A DNA stretch of 64,000 bases. It comes from Crocinitomicaceae bacterium (lineage in GTDB: Bacteria; Bacteroidota; Bacteroidia; Flavobacteriales_D; Crocinitomicaceae). Under the pieces are notes generated by a model. The model saw nothing but the letters and a program-made list of their open reading frames with translations. It had not been told where the DNA came from and ran no database searches. The stretch lies in assembly GCA_016709005.1 (NCBI GenBank), contig JADJEU010000002.1, positions 186,001 through 250,000 on the forward strand. Direction: 5' to 3'. A program made the translations under genes and the position numbers. Shown here piece after piece: positions 18,819-27,192 of this stretch (positions within the stretch are counted from its first letter, which is position 1; every line of letters starts with the position of its first letter).

Positions 18819-19700
18819 TCAGTTTCTACTATCCAACCCCCACATCATTTTGTTGCGGATTGTGTTTAAGAAATTTTGTTTGTCTGTTTGCACAACGTTC
18901 AATTCAAAATTCGCTTTTTTGATATAGAGTTCGATGGATGAATCAATGGTGACTGATTTGGAATCAAGTGTGCATAAAAATTCTTCTTCACCGCGGCCTT
19001 CAATTTTTAACCGAATGGTTCTGTTATCCGGAACAACAATCGGACGCACATTCAAATTATGTGGTGCTATAGGTGTGATTACAAATGAGCCTGAACCAGG
19101 CACTACAATCGGTCCGCCGCAGCTTAATGAGTATGCCGTAGATCCAGTTGGTGTTGAAATAATCAAACCATCTGCCCAATACGAGTTCAAATATAAATCT
19201 CCAAAGTACGCGTGAATTGTAATCATGGAGGAGCTATCCTTTTTATGAACCGTTAATTCGTTCAGGGCAAAATTATTTTCTCCAAATAAATTTTCTTTGG
19301 TCTCTAAAGTTAACACCGTACGATTTTGCAAACGGTATTTATCGTTGTGAATGTATTCTAAAACTTCTTTGATTTCATCTTTGTGCGTGGAAGCCAGAAA
19401 GCCTAAGCGACCAGTGTTAACACCCAATACAGGAATTCCACTATCACGTACAATGTGAATGGTTTCTAAAAATGTTCCATCACCACCCACCGAAATCAGC
19501 AAATCAATTTTGCCCCAAATTTCTTCATGACGGTTGAACAAAACGGGTTTTTCATCCATCTTAATTCTGTTCTCCACATCTTTAAAAAAAGGTTCGTAGA
19601 CCATCACGTTCCAGTTCAAATTTTTCATGACTGTGAAAAGCTCCTGAATGTTTGGAACAAAAGAATCATTTAAATGCCTGCCGTAAATTCCAACGCGCAT
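18819..19700 (-). CDS. nadK: NAD kinase
   Basis: Phosphorylates NAD to NADP. 293 aa with the diagnostic GGDGTFLETI (GGDG at 72-75), GVNTGRLGFLAS, the NE-containing FALNELTVHKKDSSS and TPTGSTAYSLSCGGPIV. It begins three bases after the CBS-protein stop, so the two form an operon, an arrangement common in Bacteroidota. The stop codon overlaps a TGATCAGC/GCTGATCA hairpin that may end the transcript, although no long T run follows. Confidence 0.95.
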   Translation of the reverse strand: MRVGIYGRHLNDSFVPNIQELFTVMKNLNWNVMVYEPFFKDVENRIKMDEKPVLFNRHEEIWGKIDLLISVGGDGTFLETIHIVRDSGIPVLGVNTGRLGFLASTHKDEIKEVLEYIHNDKYRLQNRTVLTLETKENLFGENNFALNELTVHKKDSSSMITIHAYFGDLYLNSYWADGLIISTPTGSTAYSLSCGGPIVVPGSGSFVITPIAPHNLNVRPIVVPDNRTIRLKIEGRGEEEFLCTLDSKSVTIDSSIELYIKKANFELNVVQTDKQNFLNTIRNKMMWGLDSRN

Positions 19701-19702
19701 AA

Positions 19703-20371
19703 TTACATGTTTAAGAAATTCATCAGCTCATCGTAACGTTTTTTCAGATCATCGTGAAACTTACTTTTTTGATAGGTTTCTTTGATGTGATAATCGTAAC
19801 GCTGAAATGTTTGAATGATGCGATCGAGATCGGTGGTATTGATTTTTAAAGTGACTTCTATTTGTGTTGATTCAGGAAGCGAAGTAATAAACGAACTTAA
19901 AATTTTTGCATTGTTTTCTTCTACGATGCGTGCAATTTGCGTGAGCGTATAATCGTGCTGATTCATTTCAAGAACTAAAATTCCTCCTGGCTCATTGATT
20001 GAGTTGATGGCTGTGATTTGAGACATGAGATACAGCAAATCCGTACAACCGAGATATTCATTTTCTTCACTCAAAATAGGAACCACCGTAATTTTATGAT
20101 CAGCAATCACCTTCATCAATTCATACACGTGACGATCTGCATAAATAAACGGACGAGGCAAAGCTGCAAAATGATCTTTCAATTTTTTGGAAGGATCTGG
20201 CATGTCGTAAATATCATTCTCAGAGACCAACCCAATATACTCGCCTTTCTCAACCACAGGTAGGTGACTAACCCTGAATTCATTCATCCAGTTTAGTGCC
20301 TTATCTCCTGTTTCAGCGAATTTAATTGGCGGAATCATTTCCGATATGAGTTCTTCTGCGCGCATGCTCAA
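19703..20371 (-). CDS. CBS-domain regulatory protein (AcuB-like)
   Basis: 222-aa cytoplasmic protein with two CBS domains (about residues 5-60 and 72-125; DKALNWMNEFRVSHLPVV and YELMKVIADHKITVVPIL are the characteristic strand-helix pieces), then an ACT-like region with VLEMNQHDYTLTQIARIV. CBS pairs bind adenine nucleotides, so with nadK directly downstream an adenylate- or NAD(P)-responsive role is plausible, but this is inference. Confidence 0.8.
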   Translation of the reverse strand: MSMRAEELISEMIPPIKFAETGDKALNWMNEFRVSHLPVVEKGEYIGLVSENDIYDMPDPSKKLKDHFAALPRPFIYADRHVYELMKVIADHKITVVPILSEENEYLGCTDLLYLMSQITAINSINEPGGILVLEMNQHDYTLTQIARIVEENNAKILSSFITSLPESTQIEVTLKINTTDLDRIIQTFQRYDYHIKETYQKSKFHDDLKKRYDELMNFLNM

Positions 20372-20416
20372 GCTTTAATTTGTATAAAGAAACGAATATT
20401 TGTTCTTATTACTTTC

Positions 20417-20424
20417 TAAATTTG
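20417..20424 (+). promoter_or_regulatory. Likely -7 element for pdxJ
   Basis: TAAATTTG fits TAnnTTTG, 27 bases before the pdxJ ATG. A TTTG lies about 14 bases upstream, closer than usual. Confidence 0.4.
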
Positions 20425-20450
20425 AATCAAAATTCACCATTTAAATTGAA

Positions 20451-21170
20451 ATGGCAGCTAAACTCAGTGTTAATATTAATAAAATTGCAACCCTGCGCAA
20501 TGCGCGCGGTGGTAATACTCCAAGCGTATTGGAGGCCGCAAAAAACTGCGAACTTTTTGGTGCTGACGGCATAACGGTCCATCCAAGGCCTGATGAGCGT
20601 CACATCACAAAGGCAGATACTTATGCGCTTTCCAAGATTGTTACTACCGAATTTAACATTGAAGGTTATCCGGACGAGCGCTTTCTGCAGATGATTAAAG
20701 AGTTACGCCCTGCGCAAGCCACGCTGGTACCAGATCCACCGGGCGTGTTAACTTCTAATGCCGGTTGGGATACACTTAAATATCAGGATTTTTTAATTGA
20801 TATCATTCAGCAAATCAAATCATGGGGCGTACGCACTTCCATTTTTATTGAAACCGATGTTAAATTGATTGAAGCAGCAGCAAAAACAGGTGTGGATCGT
20901 ATTGAGTTTTATACTGGACCTTACGCCGAACATTTTGAAGAAAACAGACCAGCCGCAATTGAACCTTACATTATAGCATCCGAAATTGCGGATCAATGCA
21001 AATTAGGAATCAACGCAGGCCATGATTTAAGTTTGAAAAACCTGAATTATTTTGCTAAAAATATTCCGACACTTTTAGAAGTTTCGATTGGACATGCATT
21101 AATTTCAGATGCACTTTATTTGGGATTGGAAAATGCGGTTAGAATGTATAAACATGAATTAGTTAAATAA
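20451..21170 (+). CDS. pdxJ: Pyridoxine 5'-phosphate synthase
   Basis: Condenses 1-deoxyxylulose 5-phosphate with 3-amino-2-oxopropyl phosphate to form pyridoxine phosphate in the DXP-dependent B6 pathway. 239 aa, normal length. Motifs: LSVNINKIATLRNARGG, GITVHPRPDERHI, FIETD, RIEFYTGPYA, INAGHDLSLKNL and EVSIGHALISDALYLGL. Divergent from the CBS-nadK operon; followed by a large inverted-repeat element. Confidence 0.95.
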   Translation: MAAKLSVNINKIATLRNARGGNTPSVLEAAKNCELFGADGITVHPRPDERHITKADTYALSKIVTTEFNIEGYPDERFLQMIKELRPAQATLVPDPPGVLTSNAGWDTLKYQDFLIDIIQQIKSWGVRTSIFIETDVKLIEAAAKTGVDRIEFYTGPYAEHFEENRPAAIEPYIIASEIADQCKLGINAGHDLSLKNLNYFAKNIPTLLEVSIGHALISDALYLGLENAVRMYKHELVK

Positions 21171-21182
21171 CAAATATAATAT

Positions 21183-21265
21183 GGTGGTTTCGACTTCGCT
21201 CAACCACCGGTTAGTCAATGCAGCGAGGACTAAAAAACCGGTGACTGAGCGGAGCCGAAGTCACC
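21183..21265. repeat. Inverted doublet of a palindromic intergenic repeat (BIME-like)
   Basis: Two hairpins, GGTGGTT...AACCACC (21183-21208) and GGTGACT...AGTCACC (21240-21265), are themselves inverted copies of one another. The left arm matches the reverse complement of the right arm over about 34 positions with a few changes and a short gap. The spacer is about AATGCAGCGAG. The same unit forms the terminator loop at 9299-9340. The whole can fold into one long hairpin between pdxJ and the esterase gene. Confidence 0.8.
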
Positions 21266-21281
21266 ACTGAATCTAATAAAA

Positions 21282-22043
21282 ATGAAACTCCACTATAGAA
21301 CCATCGGCGAAGGCCAACCCCTTTTTATTTTGCACGGTCTTTTTGGATCAGCAGATAACTGGCAAACACTTGGAAAAAAATTTGCAGAGAACTACAAAGT
21401 GTATTTTGTTGATCAGCGAAATCATGGCCACAGCCCTCACTCAGATGAATTCAGTTATGAGTTGATGGTTGAAGATTTTCATGAATTGGTGATGGATCTT
21501 GGTGAAAAAAACATCAACGTGATTGGCCATTCAATGGGTGGAAAAACGGTGATTGGTTTTGCTGCAAAATATCCTGAGTTGATTAATAAGATGGTTGTTG
21601 CAGATATTTCACACAAAGGATATCCAATGCATCACGATCACATTCTGGAAGGATTAAATGCAATTGATCTTACCACAACTAAATCACGCGGTGAAGCTGA
21701 AAAAAAATTGGAAGAGTACATTCCGCAATTTGGCATGCGTCAATTTTTACTGAAGAATTTATATTGGGTTGAAGCAGGAGTTCAATTGGGTTGGAGAATT
21801 AATTTACCCGTTTTAAATAGAGAGATTCCTAATATCCTCGTTGAAATTCCATTTGATAAAATTGATGTAGAAACACTTTTTATTCGTGGTGAATTATCCA
21901 ATTATATTTTAGAAAGTGATTATCCGGCAATCGCGAAAAAATTTCCCAATTCAGAAATACACACCATTCACGGGGCAGGCCATTGGGTGCATGCAGAGGC
22001 GCCTGAGGAGTTTTATAATACGGTGATTGAGTTTTTGGGGTAG
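21282..22043 (+). CDS. Alpha/beta-hydrolase, YbfF-type esterase
   Basis: 253-aa serine hydrolase. The oxyanion region is FILHGLFGSADNW, the nucleophile Ser lies in VIGHSMGGKTVIGFA, a FVDQRNHGHS segment is present, and the catalytic His is near the end in GAGHWVHAEAPEEF. The combination HGLFGSADNW plus DQRNHGHSPHS is typical of the YbfF/ABHD11 esterases, which act on acyl-CoA or small esters. The acid residue is probably the Asp in the VADISH region or a later one. Transcribed alone. Confidence 0.88.
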   Translation: MKLHYRTIGEGQPLFILHGLFGSADNWQTLGKKFAENYKVYFVDQRNHGHSPHSDEFSYELMVEDFHELVMDLGEKNINVIGHSMGGKTVIGFAAKYPELINKMVVADISHKGYPMHHDHILEGLNAIDLTTTKSRGEAEKKLEEYIPQFGMRQFLLKNLYWVEAGVQLGWRINLPVLNREIPNILVEIPFDKIDVETLFIRGELSNYILESDYPAIAKKFPNSEIHTIHGAGHWVHAEAPEEFYNTVIEFLG

Positions 22044-22178
22044 GGATAAATTCGACTTTAATTAAAATTTCTTACCTTTGATTTGTCTGCGATTGACCGC
22101 ATCGACATTCTATTTTTGGAATTTCTACCAAAAATAAAACGCACCAACTATTCAAGACGATTTCTTTTCCTTTTTTGA

Positions 22179-22802
22179 ATGGAATATTCTGATGTATTTC
22201 CGCGTCGTAAAAAATTACGTCTGCGATATTATCCAAAATCCACCTTCTACTTCATTACCATTTGCTGCGATGATCGTAAACAATTTTTCGGAGAGATTAT
22301 TGATCAACAAATAAAGCTAAGCGAGTTTGGCAAACTGGCGCAAGAGAATTGGTTTTCAACACTTGATAAATTTTCGAACGTTGAACATGATATTATTCAA
22401 ATCATGCCTGATCACATGCATGCAGTTTTATTTATTGATGGATCGGCGAAACTCAAAAAAGACTCTATTGGATCATCTGCAAACTCGAATCTATCAGGAA
22501 AAAACTCAATGGAGACTCTCACTGAAAATCGCGAAAAAAATTGCCATCCTGTTCCTGAAATTTCCAAAATAATTGGGGCTTATAAATCATTCGTGAGCAA
22601 CAATTGCCTGAAACTATTCAAAGAAAAAAATGCAATGACATCACCTCAAATCAAAATGGGAAAAATATGGCATCGCTCATTTTGGGAACGTGTGATCAGA
22701 GATGAGAAAGAATTGAACAACGTGCGGAATTATATAATGAATAATCCATCCAATTGGCAACCCAAAAAATTTAATCAGATTCTTTCAGAAAATTCCCGAT
22801 AA
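22179..22802 (+). CDS. REP-associated tyrosine transposase (RAYT, IS200-like Y1 family)
   Basis: 207-aa HUH single-strand transposase of the TnpA-REP family. YYPKSTFYFITICCDDRKQFFG is the standard N-terminus, the HUH pair lies in IMPDHMHAVLFI, and the catalytic tyrosine is in IIGAYKSFVSN. HRSFWERVIRDEKELNNVRNYI and NPSNW are the conserved C-terminal blocks. It is full length and looks intact. Unlike IS elements it has no inverted terminal repeats; instead two REP-type palindromes lie directly downstream, as expected for a domesticated RAYT that mobilises REPs. Confidence 0.9.
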   Translation: MEYSDVFPRRKKLRLRYYPKSTFYFITICCDDRKQFFGEIIDQQIKLSEFGKLAQENWFSTLDKFSNVEHDIIQIMPDHMHAVLFIDGSAKLKKDSIGSSANSNLSGKNSMETLTENREKNCHPVPEISKIIGAYKSFVSNNCLKLFKEKNAMTSPQIKMGKIWHRSFWERVIRDEKELNNVRNYIMNNPSNWQPKKFNQILSENSR

Positions 22803-22815
22803 GATAAATATGCAC

Positions 22816-22836
22816 GGGACGGGCTCGCCCCGTCCC
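22816..22836 (+). repeat. REP palindrome copy 1
   Basis: 21-bp GC-rich imperfect palindrome (GGGACGGGCTCG then CCCCGTCCC) 13 bases after the RAYT stop. It is an exact reverse complement of copy 2. Confidence 0.85.
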
Positions 22837-22915
22837 CCCTTTTTTTTCCAATTGGAATAAATTGGATTGGCAAATTTGAAAAATTATTGATGTTTAATAT
22901 TGGCTCCCATATCTA

Positions 22916-22936
22916 GGGACGGGGCGAGCCCGTCCC
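22916..22936 (-). repeat. REP palindrome copy 2 (inverted)
   Basis: Exact inverted copy of the 21-bp palindrome 79 bases away. Read on the minus strand it is preceded by GTAG, the tetranucleotide that RAYTs recognise next to REPs. The TAG of that GTAG is the stop codon of the T9SS gene whose end abuts it, so the repeat and the gene end overlap. Confidence 0.85.
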
Positions 22937-23914
22937 CTACGGAATCACAATTTTACACATATCACCATTTATGGATATCCAATACAAACCGGATGAAACC
23001 AATGATGATATATTATATTCTCCACTCTCACCATCCTGATCATAATAAACCAATTTCCCTGCTGCATCATGAATCGAAATTTCAAATTCTTCCAAATCTG
23101 ATTTTATCCAAAATAGTCCATTGGATGGATTGGGATAAACTGAAAAATCAATTTCATTTTCAGTATCTATTTTAGCATAAATATTGTTTTCATTCATCAC
23201 ACCAATTGCATCCAAATCAAAACCGCCTGCTTCAAAATCGGATGGATACGGATCATTCACAATGTTTCCATAAGCATCGTACGATGAAAATATTGGATCG
23301 ATGGTTCCAATCACATCAACTATTCTCACATATCGAATACTGTCTAAATTAATTCCAGCTGAATCAACCAAATCTTCTAGATCAAAAGGGGTTCCATAAC
23401 CTTGTTCATATTTGCCAGCAAGATTATGTACCAATTCTGTATTACTGTTTTGGTATGTGCCCGTTTGAACAGCTGTAGCAGTGAGTGATGTCGCAGGAAA
23501 TCGTACAAAGTTTAATCCATCTGTGCTCACTTCAACAAATGCAAATTCAAGGTACGAATCAGAAAAACTATTTTCAAAAACAGCAAAATCATTTCCAGGT
23601 CCGTTCATAATTGGGAATGGAAAACTCAATGTGATGGAACCGCTATCGCCCAATGAAACAACGTCAACACTATTTCCCTGAGCATATCCTAACGCTTCGT
23701 CTGCTGTTCCAAAAGAAGTTAAAGTTCCCCATCCGTTTGCAATATCAGATGCCCCGCGATTAAAGTGAACAACATCATTCGCCCAACTCACAATTGCAAT
23801 CGAATCTTTATGCACAGCCGTTGTTCCTGCCTGACCAGCAGGAGGAGCAAATTGAGCAATTCCCGTTGAGGCAGAAATAATCAAAAAGCTCAAAACAAAA
23901 ATTAATTTAGTCAT
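22937..23914 (-). CDS. T9SS cell-surface protein of the B12 operon
   Basis: 325-aa secreted protein: signal peptide (MTKLIFVLSFLIISASTGIA), a beta-rich domain with FAVFENSFSDSYLEFAFVEVS and GFDLDAIGVMNE, and a T9SS type A tail (FSVYPNPSNGLFWIKS...SSGLYWISI). This domain family recurs in cobalamin-riboswitch operons of Bacteroidota; a role in capturing or handing over cobamides at the surface is inferred from context. It overlaps the end of the upstream propeller gene by 8 bases. The stop codon lies in a REP palindrome's GTAG. Last gene of the operon. Confidence 0.8.
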   Translation of the reverse strand: MTKLIFVLSFLIISASTGIAQFAPPAGQAGTTAVHKDSIAIVSWANDVVHFNRGASDIANGWGTLTSFGTADEALGYAQGNSVDVVSLGDSGSITLSFPFPIMNGPGNDFAVFENSFSDSYLEFAFVEVSTDGLNFVRFPATSLTATAVQTGTYQNSNTELVHNLAGKYEQGYGTPFDLEDLVDSAGINLDSIRYVRIVDVIGTIDPIFSSYDAYGNIVNDPYPSDFEAGGFDLDAIGVMNENNIYAKIDTENEIDFSVYPNPSNGLFWIKSDLEEFEISIHDAAGKLVYYDQDGESGEYNISSLVSSGLYWISINGDMCKIVIP

Positions 23915-24968
23915 TGAAAATAATTTTTTTTGTATTCAATTCCGTTGAAAATTCATACTGTAAAACACCCGATAAATTATAAGCCCTTACGATCGATGAA
24001 TTCACATAACCATTTGCATCAAAACAAAAAATCAAATTGAGTTCCTGCACAAATTGCATTCCCGAAAACGTTTCGAATGAATTGCAATCAATCACAATTC
24101 CAGAATCGAATTCTTCAGTCAGCATATTGAATTTTCTGACAGCTTTCAAATCACCATCATAATAATAAATCCAATCACTGGCTTGTGTCATACTTGTAAT
24201 TGGCCATTCCTTTTCCTCAATAACAGTATGACTTTGTGCATCCACACGAATAAGCGCAGACTCAATGCTTCCATAATTTCCATTGGATAAAATGTAGACT
24301 TCATTTTCAGAATCAACAATCATCTTTGTGCAATTAATTCTGGTATCAATCGTATGCGTTACGACACGCGTGGTCATATCAATTACTGAAATAGATGAAT
24401 CATAAACGGGGAAATTTAATCCGCCCGAATTAGAGACAAATAATTCATTGCCCACCTGAACCATACCATCTGGATTTGCACCCACTTGAATTGATTTAAC
24501 CACTTCATAACTCGTCAAATCAATTACTGAAACTGTACCATCAAAACTGCAAACAAATGCAGCATAGCCAAACACTTCAATTCTGCGGGGTTCTCGTGCA
24601 TTAGCGCCATCAAATAGCGGAATCTGTGCAACTGACTTCAAAGTATTAGCTTCTACAATTTCAATCTGACTTGAAATATCCACCGCTATGATAATGTACT
24701 CTTTTCCATCCAGGGTATATTTTTCAAAATCGTTCGCAGTATCTCCTAAACCTCTTCCATTTTCAGTAAAAAAAGCTTGCGTAAAAACCTGATTGTTATC
24801 AAACGAATAAAAACAGATTGACGAATTATTCTGCTGATACAAGCCTTCATTCAAAACAACCAAACCATTTGTATAATTAGCCGATGCAACAGGCGGCAAT
24901 GGCCTGTCATCTTTTTTACAAGATGCAAAAAGAACAAGAATCGAACAGAAAATAAAAATTTGCTTCAT
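23907..24968 (-). CDS. BtuG-like surface beta-propeller lipoprotein (YncE/DUF5074 type)
   Basis: 353-aa lipoprotein (MKQIFIFCSILVLFASC, lipobox FASC) with repeated propeller blades: VEANTLKSVAQIPL, VSVIDLTSYEVVKSIQVG, ISVIDMTTRVVTHTID and IRVDAQSHTVIEEKEW. In Bacteroides the propeller lipoprotein BtuG caps BtuB and binds B12 with very high affinity. Position directly after the BtuB-like gene (1-base overlap), in a riboswitch operon, makes the same role likely. Sequence alone does not prove B12 binding. Confidence 0.8.
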   Translation of the reverse strand: MKQIFIFCSILVLFASCKKDDRPLPPVASANYTNGLVVLNEGLYQQNNSSICFYSFDNNQVFTQAFFTENGRGLGDTANDFEKYTLDGKEYIIIAVDISSQIEIVEANTLKSVAQIPLFDGANAREPRRIEVFGYAAFVCSFDGTVSVIDLTSYEVVKSIQVGANPDGMVQVGNELFVSNSGGLNFPVYDSSISVIDMTTRVVTHTIDTRINCTKMIVDSENEVYILSNGNYGSIESALIRVDAQSHTVIEEKEWPITSMTQASDWIYYYDGDLKAVRKFNMLTEEFDSGIVIDCNSFETFSGMQFVQELNLIFCFDANGYVNSSIVRAYNLSGVLQYEFSTELNTKKIIFND

Positions 24969-26953
24969 CAGTTATAGTGTAGATTTAATGCAAACTGATA
25001 ATATCTGCCGGGCATTGGAAAACTTCTGATCACCTGATAATTTTTGTTCAGCACATTCAAAGCTGAAGCCGTCAATTGAATTTTATATTTTGATTTAATT
25101 GAAAATTCGTGTGACAATGAAACCGACAAATCAGTAAATGGCTCCATATAATTTGCCCAAACATTTTCATTGAGTGAATAACGAAATCCGGTAAAAAGTG
25201 AATTCAAATTCAGTGACGTTTTTTTGTATCCAAAAGCTAATCCAGCGGTACCAGAATGAAATGGTGTATACGGTATTTGCTTCTGATAAGCAGAGCTTTC
25301 AGGATTTGTGACATCTAAGGATAAGTTATAACTGTATGATCCATTTGCAGTCATTTTCCAATCTCCCTTTGAATAGTTCACAAGCAAAGCAAGATCATAT
25401 CCGTAGACATTCAATTTTCCAATATTCTGCATGCTCCAATTGAACAAGTCTTTGGTTGGAATAGCAATTATTTTATCTTCAATAAGATTGTAAAAAGCAT
25501 CTGCTGAAAATTCATAATAAACTTTTTTTGCCAGGCCGCTGTAAGAAAACCCTGCATTAAACTGATGTGCTTTTTCAGGTTTCAGATTTGTATTGCCAAT
25601 GAGATTATAATAGAGATCATTAAATGTAGGCAACGTGAAGGCCCTTTTGTAAAAAGTTCTCAAATGCAGCGGTTGATTTTTCAATGGCTTCCAGCTTAAT
25701 GATAAAAAAGGCGATGCTTCTAAAAAATTCTTTTCGGTGATCGAATCATTCACTTCAATTCTGTCTCTTACTGCCTGCAAGGTAACATTGGATTCAATTC
25801 GCAAATTGCCGATAAGTAAATGTGCGCCCACAACCGAATTATTTTCCATTCGGTTTGGATTAAAATCAGAACCACTTTTCAAATCTGAAAAAACTAAATC
25901 AGATCCACCAAAAACGAAAGCCCGGTTTTTTAAAACAGATCGCTTCAGCATGAAACCACCACCTCCATTATGTTGCAAATACGAATTATCAATATATCCC
26001 TGTAAATTCAAAAAATCAGGATCATAATAACGCATCCAGCTTGATTGATAAAATGCATTCGCGTTCAATTTCCAATCTTTAATTTTTTGATCGTGTGTGA
26101 CAACAAATCGCCAATCCTCATTCCACATTTTTTGATCGTTTGAAGGATTGTAGAGAATCATAGCTCCTGGCAATTCCTGTTCATTATTATAATAAGTTGC
26201 GCTGAAAATGGTTTTGGAATTGGTAAGTTCTAATCCCGTAACAGCGCGTAACTTATAACTGAACAAGCTTGAGTTTTCTCTTCTCAATTCTGTTGCTGAA
26301 CCTGATTCCTCAACCTTGAATTTATAATCTCCATCACCAAATTTTGTAAATCCCTGCACCCCAAAAAATACATTATTTGAAATTGGAACACGAATTAAAA
26401 ATCCTTCTTCAAAAGTTGAAATGGAACTGAGACCTGAATAAATCTGCAATTTTAATTTATCTGGCTTTTCAGTTAGCTTTGATTGGATTGATATTGAATT
26501 TGCATTCAGGTAAGCAGATGCCGGTGCATTGTATTCTTCAATCTGACCTGATGAGAATGAAATTTGCGACACACCAAAAATCTCAAACGGTGATAAATTA
26601 ATTGCCCCACTTTGAACATTTGGAATTTTAATTCCGTCAAAAACAACACCCGTATGATTTGCACCCAAACTTCTGAATGAAACCGTTTTGATTCCGCCAA
26701 TTCCGCCGTAATCTTTCAACTGCACACCCGGTATAAACCGCAAAGCTGATCCAACATCGGTAACACCCAGCTTCTGCAAAATCACTTCATCCAAAATAAA
26801 ATGCGGCACTGTAGAAGTGATTACGGATATACGCTGAAGTGTGTCCACATCTGTATTTATCAAAACCGGATTGATAAATCGCGTCGAATCTTTTTGTGAA
26901 AATGAAGTGAAATTAAATAGCAACACAGATGCAAAGACGCAAAGAAATTTGAT
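24968..26953 (-). CDS. btuB: BtuB-like TonB-dependent vitamin B12 receptor (start codon uncertain)
   Basis: Outer-membrane receptor of about 661 aa: a plug with LGVTDVGSALRFIPGVQLKDYGG, then SLGANHTGVVFDGIKI, then a 22-strand-type barrel ending in PGRYYQFALNLHYN. In a cobalamin-riboswitch operon it is expected to import cobamides with TonB energy. The start is a problem: the frame is open back to a TTG at 27145, but codons before 26953 are read from intergenic repeat sequence. A good signal peptide (KFLCVFASVLLFNFTSFSQ) begins right after an ATC at 26953-26951, where ATG would be expected. No ATG lies in frame near it. I list the ATC position as the best estimate. Confidence 0.82.
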   Translation of the reverse strand: MKFLCVFASVLLFNFTSFSQKDSTRFINPVLINTDVDTLQRISVITSTVPHFILDEVILQKLGVTDVGSALRFIPGVQLKDYGGIGGIKTVSFRSLGANHTGVVFDGIKIPNVQSGAINLSPFEIFGVSQISFSSGQIEEYNAPASAYLNANSISIQSKLTEKPDKLKLQIYSGLSSISTFEEGFLIRVPISNNVFFGVQGFTKFGDGDYKFKVEESGSATELRRENSSLFSYKLRAVTGLELTNSKTIFSATYYNNEQELPGAMILYNPSNDQKMWNEDWRFVVTHDQKIKDWKLNANAFYQSSWMRYYDPDFLNLQGYIDNSYLQHNGGGGFMLKRSVLKNRAFVFGGSDLVFSDLKSGSDFNPNRMENNSVVGAHLLIGNLRIESNVTLQAVRDRIEVNDSITEKNFLEASPFLSLSWKPLKNQPLHLRTFYKRAFTLPTFNDLYYNLIGNTNLKPEKAHQFNAGFSYSGLAKKVYYEFSADAFYNLIEDKIIAIPTKDLFNWSMQNIGKLNVYGYDLALLVNYSKGDWKMTANGSYSYNLSLDVTNPESSAYQKQIPYTPFHSGTAGLAFGYKKTSLNLNSLFTGFRYSLNENVWANYMEPFTDLSVSLSHEFSIKSKYKIQLTASALNVLNKNYQVIRSFPMPGRYYQFALNLHYN

Positions 26954-27192
26954 ATGGCTTTGTGAAAACTTTGTGTCTTTGTGTCTTCGTGGCAAAAAAA
27001 GCAAGTCTACAATTTTTTCACGCAAAGGCGCAAAGTCGCAAAGCGCAATTAAAAGCTGCTCTATTACCAACTGCCAACTGCCAATTGCAAACTGAGTCGG
27101 CAGTTGGCAGTTGACAGTCAAACTATATGAGTTGAATTTTTTCAAAACAAAAGGTCTTTGCGACTTTGCGTCTTAGCGTGAAATTTCAAAAA
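26954..27192. repeat. Intergenic repeat cluster next to the btuB start
   Basis: Contains several copies of words typical of Bacteroidota intergenic repeats: CTGCCAACTGCCAATTG and its inverse GGCAGTTGGCAGTTGACAG (about 27065-27120), and CGCAAAGGCGCAAAGTCGCAAAG plus related GTGTCTTTGTGTCTTCG and GCGACTTTGCGTCTTAGCG. The arms are inverted and could fold. The cluster separates the DUF4465 gene from btuB and runs into the btuB signal-peptide region. Confidence 0.75.

Noticed and set aside
27000..27145. N-terminal extension of the BtuB-like protein from TTG at 27145
   Set aside because: The extension is translated intergenic repeat and is not a signal peptide.
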